Positions 6,537-12,775 of a stretch of DNA of 12,775 bases are shown here, one piece after another. Position 1 is the stretch's first letter, and each line of letters opens with the position of its first letter. Made by a program: the position numbers and the translations under genes. The notes beneath the pieces are model-generated. The model was not told where the DNA came from, did no database searches, and saw nothing but the letters and a program-made list of their open reading frames with translations. Origin of the DNA: an uncultured Eubacteriales bacterium (GTDB taxonomy: Bacteria; Bacillota; Clostridia; UBA1381; UMGS1253); assembly GCA_900550065.1 (NCBI GenBank), contig URQR01000041.1:1-12775 (forward strand). The letters are read 5' to 3'.

Positions 6537-7325
6537 ATGGAGAAAAAACAAATCAAACTTTGGGATAAAGAAATACCATTTTATCAGGATGGTGCCGAAA
6601 CGCCGAACACAATGGAGCTATTTTTGCTCGACACGCAAAAAAAGCTTCCCGTGGTTCTCATTTTTCCGGGCGGCGGCTATGGGATGCGCGCAGAACACGA
6701 GGCAGAGCCCATTGCCCGTTTTTACAACAGCAAGGGAATGCACGCCATCGTCGTCAATTACCGCGTCTTTCCGTATCGATACCCCTGCGCCCTGATGGAC
6801 GCACAGCGTGCCGTCAAGTTAACCCGCTATTATGCCGACGAGTGGAAAATTGACGCAGAGAAGCTCTTTACTTTAGGATTTTCCGCGGGCGGGCATCTGT
6901 CCGCCTGCACCGCGGCGATGCCGGACGTTAGTAAAATCGGTGACTTTCTGGACAATATCAGCGCCAGACCGAACGGCGCGGTATTGTGCTACCCCATGAT
7001 TTCCGCCTACGAAAAAGACGGCGCGGAAACGTACCGCTGTGCGGCGGAGCATCTATTGTCAGAGCAGACTGACCTTGATTGGTTGTCGGTGCAAAACCAC
7101 GTAACAAAAGACACGCCGCCGTGCTTTTTGTGGCATACGTCGGACGATGAAACCGTTCCGCTTCGGCACAGCCTGTTATTTGCACAGCGTCTTGCCGAAA
7201 ACGGCGTCGCCTGTGAACTGCACGTCTTTCCGCATGGACCGCATGGGCTCGGACTTGCAAAAGATTACCCCGATGTGTCGGGTTGGGCTGGCCTAAGTGC
7301 AGATTGGATGAGGAGAAACTTTTAA
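6537..7325 (+). CDS. Alpha/beta hydrolase, acetyl-esterase / BD-FAE-like
   Basis: A 262-residue serine hydrolase, probably cytosolic because no signal peptide is seen. The oxyanion-hole segment FPGGGYGM (43-50) resembles the HGGG(Y/W) of carbohydrate acetyl-esterases. The nucleophile is S116 in GFSAGGH, the acid is most likely D204 in HTSDDETVP, and the catalytic histidine is H236 in HGPHGLGL. This combination matches the group annotated as acetyl esterase/lipase or endo-1,4-beta-xylanase-like esterase; likely substrates are acetylated or acylated sugars, which is inference only. Start ATG at 6537 follows a strong AAGGGGGG. It has its own promoter and a terminator-like hairpin after it, so it appears to be a single-gene unit. 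An in-register alternative ATG at 6533 is out of frame. Confidence 0.88.
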   Translation: MEKKQIKLWDKEIPFYQDGAETPNTMELFLLDTQKKLPVVLIFPGGGYGMRAEHEAEPIARFYNSKGMHAIVVNYRVFPYRYPCALMDAQRAVKLTRYYADEWKIDAEKLFTLGFSAGGHLSACTAAMPDVSKIGDFLDNISARPNGAVLCYPMISAYEKDGAETYRCAAEHLLSEQTDLDWLSVQNHVTKDTPPCFLWHTSDDETVPLRHSLLFAQRLAENGVACELHVFPHGPHGLGLAKDYPDVSGWAGLSADWMRRNF

Positions 7326-7354
7326 TCATTTAGTTTGGAAATAACATCTTCACA

Positions 7355-7389
7355 GGCCCAAAAGCTTTTCTTTTGTGCCGATTTTATCT
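7355..7389 (+). terminator. Rho-independent terminator after the esterase
   Basis: GGCCCAAAAG (7355-7364) pairs with CTTTTGTGCC (7370-7379) with one mismatch and a 5-nt CTTTT loop, followed by GATTTTATCTT. The stem is strong at the base but the T-run is short. Confidence 0.6.
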
Positions 7390-7411
7390 TAACTAAAACG
7401 AGGAAAACCCT

Positions 7412-8335
7412 ATGAATATAGAAACAGCAAATAATCCTGAAAGCAAACAATATAAAGAGCGTCTAATTATTGCTCTGAAAGCTGCGCATGTATGCATATT
7501 TGAGGTCGACCTGACTCGTCAGCTTTATACCTTTTTTGAAAACGCGGAAGATATCTTCGGCGTATCCGGTCAACAAATTTTAGACGACGTGCAGCCGTTT
7601 AGCAAGCTCAGCCCTGCCGCATATTAAGAGGCGGTGGCTTCCTACTTTTCCCATCCGGACGATGCCGAAGCGATTGACGGCGCGTTCCAAAACGTCTTAG
7701 ACGGTAAGCCCGCCACCTATCAGGCCCGCATGAAGGCTGGAGATTCTGAATTTGTTTGGTGTAAAATTGATGTTACTCCTATCTTAGAAGGCGGCGAGCC
7801 TGTCCGAATGGTCGGAGTCGTCACCGACATCAGCGAGATGAAAGAAAAAACAGACGTTTTGATGCAAAAGGCAAGAATTGACGACTTTACCGGTTTGTTT
7901 AATAAAACATATTCGCAAAAAATGATTCGCGCAGCGCTGACTGAAGACGCACAGCAAACACACGCTCTTGTTCTTATGGACATTGACAACTTTAAAGCAG
8001 TAAACGATACCTACGGCCACGCAGGCGGGGATGCGATCCTGCTCGATATTGCTGCGCGGCTAAAGCACTCTTTCCGTAAGACGGACATTATCGGCCGCTT
8101 TGGCGGAGACGAATTCATTCTGCTGATAAAAAATATACAATCAGTCGAGCATCTGCGGCCTAAATTACTCTCGCTGCTAAATCGCAGCACAAATACAGTT
8201 TATACGGTAAGTATTGGTGCGGCCCTCTTTCCGGATAACGCGACAGAATTTAACGAACTGTTCCGAAAAGCTGACGATGCGCTGTATCATGCTAAACAGG
8301 AAAAAAACTCTTACATGCTCTACGCAGAAATATAA
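7412..8335 (+). pseudogene. PAS-GGDEF diguanylate cyclase interrupted by an in-frame TAA
   Basis: One frame runs from ATG 7412 (GAGG 8 nt upstream) to TAA 8333-8335, but codon 72 is TAA (7625-7627). No frameshift is needed: the two halves are in the same frame and together make a 307-codon gene. Residues 1 to about 145 form a PAS domain (AAHVCIFEVDLTRQLYTFF on the left, EFVWCKIDVTPILEGGEPVR and VVTDIS on the right), and the stop falls inside it. The rest is a complete GGDEF domain that makes cyclic di-GMP: metal-binding LMDIDNFK, active-site GGDEF at 231-235, and an RKTD product-inhibition site exactly five residues before it. Restart at GTG 7634 is possible but AAGAGG lies only 2 nt from it. 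Without readthrough, the product is a 71-residue PAS fragment, so the gene is probably inactive, unless this is a base-call error. Confidence 0.85.
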
Positions 8336-8372
8336 AAAAACAGGCCCAAACGTTTGGGCCTGTTTTTTTATA
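8331..8372. terminator. Bidirectional terminator shared by two converging genes
   Basis: A perfect 42-nt palindrome centred between 8351 and 8352, with a GC-rich ACAGGCCC core and seven A/T on each side, giving U-runs on both strands. It carries the stop codons of both the diguanylate cyclase gene (TAA 8333-8335) and the cupin gene (TAA 8370-8368). Confidence 0.93.
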
Positions 8373-8709
8373 CCTGCATATATTCCGAGTTTTCCGCCGC
8401 TGTGTTATGGTTTTCCACAATCAGCACCTTTGCGTCCCGGCTTACAAAAATTTGGTGCCACACGCCTTTTTTTACATTGTAAATCTTGCCCGTCTCCATG
8501 TCATATTCCTGCTTGTTCTCGCCAATGACCAGCGTTGCGCTGCCGTTTAGCAGGACGAACACCTCGTCGGTCAGCATATGGCGTTCCATACGGCAAAACT
8601 TTTCCCGCTCAAAATCGTCGCAATAGTTTAAAAACGCCACCCGCCATGTGTCAAAATGCATTGTCGGGTCATAGCCCGCCCCCGTGTAATCAAAAATCTC
8701 CAATTCCAT
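8368..8709 (-). CDS. Small cupin-fold protein, 113 aa
   Basis: A single-domain cupin with no signal peptide. The first motif reads ERHMLTDEVFVLLNG (42-56), offering H44 and E49 as metal ligands; the second reads YNVKKGVWHQIFV (77-89), offering H85. The usual second histidine of motif 1 (HxH) is absent, so the metal site may be partial. A function cannot be read from sequence; such cupins occur widely in Clostridia as unknowns or small-molecule-binding proteins. The ATG at 8709 follows GGAGG 9 nt upstream and lies only 25 nt after the stop of the ABC transporter gene, so it is probably the last gene of the MarR operon. Its stop is inside the shared terminator. Confidence 0.75.
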   Translation of the reverse strand: MELEIFDYTGAGYDPTMHFDTWRVAFLNYCDDFEREKFCRMERHMLTDEVFVLLNGSATLVIGENKQEYDMETGKIYNVKKGVWHQIFVSRDAKVLIVENHNTAAENSEYMQV

Positions 8710-8734
8710 ACTTCATTTCCTCCTCTAATATAAA

Positions 8735-10531
8735 TTATACGAACTGCGAATTATACATACCAGCGTATACGCCGCCGCGCGCCAAAAGCTCCTTGTGCCG
8801 TCCCTGCTCCACAATTTCGCCGCCCTGCACAACAAGGATTGTGTCCGCGTTTTCAATCGTGGACAGGCGGTGCGCAATCACAAAGCACGTTTTGCCCGCC
8901 ATCAGCTTTGTCATCGCCTGCTGAATTTGCAGCTCCGTCTGCGTGTCGACGTTCGAGGTTGCCTCGTCTAAAATAAGCATCTTCGCGTCGAGCAGCATTG
9001 CGCGCGCAATGGTGAGAAGCTGCTTCTGCCCCTGCGAGATGTTCATTCCTTCTTCGTTTAGTACCGTGTCGTATTCGTTGGGCAGCGACATAATATAGTT
9101 ATGGATTTTTGCCGCCTTCGCTACGCGCTGCACATCTTCTATCGTCGCATCTTCCTTGCCGTACGCGATATTTTCAAAAATCGTCCCGTGGAACAGCCAC
9201 GTGTCCTGCAAAACCATCGCATATGCGAGGCGCAGGCTCTTGCGCGTCACGTCAAGCGAGCCGTGCCCGTCGACTTTTATTGTGCCGCTATCCGGATCAT
9301 AAAAGCGCATCAATAGATTGATAATCGTCGTTTTGCCCGCGCCCGTCGGCCCGACAACCGCCACAAGTGAGCCGTGCGGCGCATGCAAAGACAAGTCGTG
9401 AATAATCGTCTTGCCCGGGTCGTAGCCAAACGTAATATGTTCCATCTCTACATCGCCGCGTACGTCAGAAAGCGTGTACGCACCGTCCGCGTCGAGCGGC
9501 TCCGGCTCCTCATCTATTAGGCGGAATACGCGCTCCGCCGCCGCACACGCCGACTGCAATTCGCTCAAAATATTGGCCATTTCGTTGATTGGGCCGGAAA
9601 ACTTTCTCGAATAAAGTACAAACGACGACAGATTTCCGAGCGTCAGGCCACCGCCTAAGTAAAGCAGTGCACCGAACACGCTGATAAGCGACAGCGAGAG
9701 GTTGTTGACAAAGTTGACCGACGGGCCGACCATAGACCCGTAGTAGTCGGCGTTGTAGTATGCGTCAACCGCCTCCGTGTTGCGCGCATCGAAGCGCCCA
9801 ATCATCGTTTCCTCGCGGTGATAGGCCTTAATCGTTTTTTGACCCGAAATAATTTCCTCTACATAGCCGTTTAATTCGCCGAGCTTTGCCGAGCGCCTGC
9901 GAAACAGCGGCCGCACCTTGCCGGTCATGTATTTTGTCAGAAAAATCGAAATCGGAATCGTTACAGCAAACACCAGCACCAACGCCGGTGAGATCGCCAG
10001 CATCATAGCAAGTGAGCCGACAACCGTGATGATGCTCGTACAGACCTGCAAAAGGTCGTTGGACAGCGACGCGTTGACCGTGTCAATGTCGTAGGAAATC
10101 CGGCTGACGATGTCGCCCGTCTGATGCGTGTCGAAAAACCGGACCGGCAGTTCAAGCAGCTTATCTGAGATATCTTTGCGCATCCGGTAGACGATTTTCT
10201 GGCTCAAGTTGACCATCAGCACCGATAAGCCATATGAAAGCGCCGACGATACGACATAAAACACGACCATGAGCGCGCAGTAATAAAACACCGTCTGAAA
10301 CTGTACACCGCCCGCCGCCGTACCAATCGCGTCGATCGCAAGACCGGACAGCATCGGCCCCAAAAGCGCGAGCAGATTGCTCGACACTGTGAGCAAAAAC
10401 GCAAACAGCAGCATCCATTTGTGCCGGTACAAATACTTCCACAGGCGCAGCAGCACTTTTTTCTTATTTTGTACCTTCGGCTTCGGCAGCCCAGTCGCCG
10501 CGATTTGTTTCCCCTTGCTGTTTTTACGCAA
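8735..10531 (-). CDS. ABC exporter half-transporter, catalytic-site subunit
   Basis: Membrane-domain plus ATPase fusion (type IV, ABCB-like exporter). Numbered from the TTG at 10531 it has 598 residues: a basic N-terminus, six predicted membrane helices (about 38-320), then the ATPase. ATPase motifs: Walker A GPTGAGKT (394-401), Q442, signature ISQGQ (498-502), Walker B MLILDEA with catalytic E523, and switch H554 in VIAHRLS. The signature departs from LSGGQ, while Walker B and switch are intact, the pattern of the TM288/BmrD-type partner. The frame continues to a GTG at 10579 (614 residues), which overlaps the previous gene by 56 nt and has no clear ribosome binding site. The TTG overlaps by 8 nt and has GGGGGG 8 nt upstream, so I prefer it, but the start is uncertain. 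Partner of the next gene upstream; drug export is inferred. Confidence 0.9.
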   Translation of the reverse strand: MRKNSKGKQIAATGLPKPKVQNKKKVLLRLWKYLYRHKWMLLFAFLLTVSSNLLALLGPMLSGLAIDAIGTAAGGVQFQTVFYYCALMVVFYVVSSALSYGLSVLMVNLSQKIVYRMRKDISDKLLELPVRFFDTHQTGDIVSRISYDIDTVNASLSNDLLQVCTSIITVVGSLAMMLAISPALVLVFAVTIPISIFLTKYMTGKVRPLFRRRSAKLGELNGYVEEIISGQKTIKAYHREETMIGRFDARNTEAVDAYYNADYYGSMVGPSVNFVNNLSLSLISVFGALLYLGGGLTLGNLSSFVLYSRKFSGPINEMANILSELQSACAAAERVFRLIDEEPEPLDADGAYTLSDVRGDVEMEHITFGYDPGKTIIHDLSLHAPHGSLVAVVGPTGAGKTTIINLLMRFYDPDSGTIKVDGHGSLDVTRKSLRLAYAMVLQDTWLFHGTIFENIAYGKEDATIEDVQRVAKAAKIHNYIMSLPNEYDTVLNEEGMNISQGQKQLLTIARAMLLDAKMLILDEATSNVDTQTELQIQQAMTKLMAGKTCFVIAHRLSTIENADTILVVQGGEIVEQGRHKELLARGGVYAGMYNSQFV

Positions 10532-12239
10532 CCTCGCCGCCCCCCATCTGCGTTTTGCTGATTTCTTGATATGTTTCACACGTTTTCATCAATTCCGCGT
10601 GTGTGCCGCTTCCAATCACGCGCCCCTCCTCTAAAACGAGGATATGGTCGGCGTGTTTAATCGAGCTGACACGCTGGGCGACAATGACCGTCGTCGTGTT
10701 CTGATAGTGCTTGCGGATTTCGCCGCGCAGACGCGCGTCCGTTTTATAGTCGAGCGCGCTCGACGAATCATCTAAAATTAAAATCTCCGGGTTTGCGGCA
10801 AACGCGCGTGCCAGCAAAATCCGCTGCTTCTGCCCGCCGCTTACGTTCGTCCCCTTTGACGTCAGCATATGGTCAAGCCCGTCGGGCAGTGCGCCGATAA
10901 AGTCCGCCGCCTGTGCGTGTGCCGCCGCTTCCTCGAGCCGCTCGCGTGAAAGGCCGCGCCCGAGGTCGATATTGCTCGCAATCGTATCGGCAAACAAAAT
11001 ATCGTTTTGAAACACGACGCCAAACATCTCGTGCAGCTGCGCGGCGTCAATACTTTCAATTGGCTTTCCGTTAATGAAAATCCGGCCGCTGTCCGCGTCG
11101 TAGAGCCGCATCAAAAGGTTAATCAGCGTACTTTTGCCGCACCCCGTCGCCCCAATGATACCGAGCGTCTGCCCGCGCTTTAGCGAAAAGCTGATGTCGG
11201 TGAGGTTTTCTTTGTGCTTATGGTAGGAAAACGACACGTGCTCAAATATAATGTGATTGTCTGTTTCGACCGGCTCCGCCGTCCGCAGCGTCAGGTCAGT
11301 CGGCGCGTCGAGCACAAGGCTTATGCGTCCGGCGGACGCACTCCCCTTCGAGTACATCACAAAAATACGCGTCACGGAAAGCATTGCGTTTAGGATAATC
11401 GTAAAGTACGACAAAAACGCGATAATTTTTCCCGCCTGTGTTATGCCTGCATTGACACGATATGCACCGACAATAATCACGAGCGTCAGACCGAGGTTTA
11501 AAAACAAATTCATCATCGGATTCGTCAGCGCCATTGTAATGCCGGCCTTCTTTTCCTTCTCCACAACATGTGCATTCGCGTCGGCAAACCGTTTTTTCTC
11601 GTAATCCGTCTTAGACAGCGCCTTAATCACGCGGATTCCGCTCGCGTTTTCACGCACCGTGCGCACCATGTTGTCGACCGCGCGCTGAAGCTGGGTATAG
11701 AGCGGGATACCCTTTTTGGACACGCGCCACACAATATAGCCGATAAATGGCAGCACACATACGAGCACAAGCGTCAGCACCGGCTCGAGCGTAAAGGTCA
11801 CCAATACGCCCCCAAGCAGAAGAATCGGCGCGCGCACGCCCATACGCTGCATCATACCAATCATTTGATGAATGTTATATGTATCTGACGTCAGGCGCGA
11901 CTCAAGCGACGGAATTGCAAACTCATCAATCTGCGCGCACGACAGGTACGAAATCTTAGAAAACAAATCGTGGCGCAGCGCCTCTGTCGTGTTTCTCGCC
12001 ACGCGCGCCGCCATCCGGTTCGCGATAATATTCGTTACAACCGCCAAAACGGAACAGAACAGCATCGCCGCGCCCCACCATAGAATCATCGGCACATTCC
12101 GAAGCGGAACCACATCGTCAATCATATATGCTAATATCCACGGCAGGAGCAAATCCATTATCGTCCCAATAAACTTAATCGTCAGCCCGACCGTCATACG
12201 CGGGATATGCGGCTTTAAATACGCAAATATCTTTTTCAC
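10524..12239 (-). CDS. ABC exporter half-transporter, degenerate-site subunit
   Basis: A 571-residue membrane-ATPase fusion (type IV exporter) with six expected membrane helices in about residues 14-300, and coupling-helix segments before residue 305. ATPase motifs: Walker A GATGCGKS (363-370), Q411, signature VSGGQ (466-470), Walker B ILILDDSSSALD in which aspartate D491 replaces the catalytic glutamate, and glutamine Q522 (IVAQRVS) in place of the switch histidine. Loss of both residues marks a degenerate ATP site, as in TM287 and BmrC; the canonical VSGGQ here should complete the functional site with the partner's Walker A/B. The start is GTG at 12239, overlapping the MarR stop by 4 nt (GTGA), with GGGAG just upstream. 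Likely heterodimer with the following gene, exporting drugs or other hydrophobic compounds. Confidence 0.93.
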   Translation of the reverse strand: MKKIFAYLKPHIPRMTVGLTIKFIGTIMDLLLPWILAYMIDDVVPLRNVPMILWWGAAMLFCSVLAVVTNIIANRMAARVARNTTEALRHDLFSKISYLSCAQIDEFAIPSLESRLTSDTYNIHQMIGMMQRMGVRAPILLLGGVLVTFTLEPVLTLVLVCVLPFIGYIVWRVSKKGIPLYTQLQRAVDNMVRTVRENASGIRVIKALSKTDYEKKRFADANAHVVEKEKKAGITMALTNPMMNLFLNLGLTLVIIVGAYRVNAGITQAGKIIAFLSYFTIILNAMLSVTRIFVMYSKGSASAGRISLVLDAPTDLTLRTAEPVETDNHIIFEHVSFSYHKHKENLTDISFSLKRGQTLGIIGATGCGKSTLINLLMRLYDADSGRIFINGKPIESIDAAQLHEMFGVVFQNDILFADTIASNIDLGRGLSRERLEEAAAHAQAADFIGALPDGLDHMLTSKGTNVSGGQKQRILLARAFAANPEILILDDSSSALDYKTDARLRGEIRKHYQNTTTVIVAQRVSSIKHADHILVLEEGRVIGSGTHAELMKTCETYQEISKTQMGGGEVA

Positions 12240-12685
12240 AGCTCCCGCCCCCCGTCATGGATATTTCCAACCTCGGCCTCCGCGCGCTCCATTAAAAGCG
12301 TCAGCTTGCCACAAAGCCAGTCGCGTTCCTGCTCGGTCAGCCCTTCGGTCAGCTTGTCGTTCCACGCCTGCGCCGCGGCTTTTACCTTCGGGTAAACCGC
12401 CTCCGCCTTCGCCGTCGGATACACAAGCATCGTCCGCTTGTCGGCGCTGCCCGGCTTTCTCGTCACAAATCCGCCCTGTTCCAGCAACGCAAGCTGACGC
12501 GTTACGGTGCTTTTGTTGACATAGAGCATCCGTGACAGCTGCTCCTGTGAGATGCCGGGGTTGTTACACAGCTTTAAAATATAGGTGTGCTGGTAGCCGT
12601 TTAGCCCCTCCTGTGCTAAAATTTCATTGCGGTATAAAATACTGCACCGAAAAATCCGCGCAATATACTTCATAAGCGAATCCAT
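12236..12685 (-). CDS. MarR-family transcriptional regulator
   Basis: A 149-residue winged helix-turn-helix repressor. N-terminal helix MDSLMKYIARIFRCSILYRN, then the DNA-binding helix-turn-helix GISQEQLSRMLYVNKSTVTR (44-63), the LLEQGGFVTRKPGSADKR wing with its D-K-R loop (67-84), and a C-terminal dimerisation helix ending WLCGKLTLLMERAEAEVG. The ATG at 12685 was chosen over an upstream TTG (12718) because GGGAGGG lies about 4 nt before it and because it starts in the usual place. It is the first gene of the operon with the two ABC genes and the cupin, and an inverted repeat overlaps its leader, so autorepression and induction by a transported compound is the likely model. Confidence 0.93.
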   Translation of the reverse strand: MDSLMKYIARIFRCSILYRNEILAQEGLNGYQHTYILKLCNNPGISQEQLSRMLYVNKSTVTRQLALLEQGGFVTRKPGSADKRTMLVYPTAKAEAVYPKVKAAAQAWNDKLTEGLTEQERDWLCGKLTLLMERAEAEVGNIHDGGREL

Positions 12686-12702
12686 ATGGCCCTCCCAACT
12701 AT

Positions 12703-12722
12703 ATCGTTGCGTGTGCAACTAT
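12703..12722 (-). promoter_or_regulatory. Candidate MarR operator
   Basis: An inverted repeat: ATAGTTGC, ACAC, GCAACGAT on the minus strand, 7 of 8 arm positions complementary. It resembles the TAGTTGC-n4-GCAACTA operators reported for many MarR regulators (recalled from the family). It lies just downstream of the predicted transcription start, where a bound repressor would block RNA polymerase. A second, wider inverted repeat ATATCGT (12701-12707) / ACGATAT (12726-12732) encloses most of it and reaches the -10 box. Confidence 0.7.
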
Positions 12723-12730
12723 TTTACGAT

Positions 12731-12759
12731 ATCATACCATATTCACGCGCCGTTGTCAA
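12731..12759 (-). promoter_or_regulatory. Sigma-A promoter of the marR-ABC operon
   Basis: TTGACA (12759-12754) and TATGAT (12736-12731) are separated by exactly 17 nt on the minus strand, a near-perfect consensus with a single mismatch in the -10 box. The predicted start near 12724 gives a leader of about 40 nt holding the candidate operator. Confidence 0.9.
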
Positions 12760-12775
12760 ACTTTATCCTGCTTTT

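Noticed and set aside
6490..6795. Plus-strand frame overlapping the start of the esterase
   Set aside because: It is a different frame of the esterase region, with its start inside the promoter, and lacks any protein-like motif.
7634..8335. Independent gene starting at GTG 7634
   Set aside because: It is in the same frame as the upstream PAS fragment, begins in mid-domain, and the AAGAGG before it is only 2 nt away, so a broken gene is the simpler reading.
1..12775. CRISPR array, insertion sequence, tRNA, rRNA or phage attachment site
   Set aside because: No regularly spaced repeats, no transposase or integrase motifs, and no recognisable tRNA or rRNA sequence were seen on either strand.

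Overview
The window looks like chromosomal DNA from a low-to-mid GC Gram-positive bacterium of the class Clostridia. This is inferred from the minus-strand order dgt, dnaG, rpoD, the strong GGAGG-type ribosome binding sites, Firmicutes-type SigA and DnaG proteins, and consensus sigma-A promoters. Coding density is high. I see no transposase, integrase, CRISPR array, tRNA or rRNA. Most of the window is ordinary core chromosome plus a drug-transporter operon, and I did not find a clear new defence or mobile system.

Layout. (1) 1-393, plus strand: 3' part of a SLOG/YpsA-like (DUF1273) gene, ending at a perfect bidirectional terminator (393-418). (2) 437-6375, minus strand, read right to left: an iron-sulfur-type flavoprotein, dgt (dNTP triphosphohydrolase), a 453-bp non-coding stretch, dnaG (primase), rpoD (housekeeping sigma factor, 4-nt overlap with dnaG), a terminator-like hairpin, and a putative acyltransferase. 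The non-coding stretch holds a set of hairpins ending in a terminator-like stem, and a good match to a sigma-H promoter in front of dnaG. (3) 6490-8335, plus strand: a promoter, an acetyl-esterase-like alpha/beta hydrolase, a terminator, then a PAS-GGDEF diguanylate cyclase gene broken by one in-frame TAA codon. (4) 8331-8372: a perfect 42-nt palindrome acting as shared terminator for two converging transcripts and containing both stop codons. (5) 8368-12759, minus strand: an operon driven by a near-consensus promoter, with a MarR repressor, two ABC exporter half-transporters that should form a heterodimer, and a small cupin.

How they work together. dgt, dnaG and rpoD join nucleotide-pool control, replication priming and basal transcription, the classic macromolecular-synthesis arrangement. 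The MarR operon reads as a self-regulated efflux unit: an inverted repeat of the MarR-operator type lies just downstream of the predicted transcription start, and the two ABC proteins show complementary degenerate and intact ATPase motifs typical of asymmetric exporters such as TM287/288 and BmrCD. The points most worth checking are the possible sigma-H promoter, the structured RNA between dgt and dnaG, and the interrupted diguanylate cyclase.
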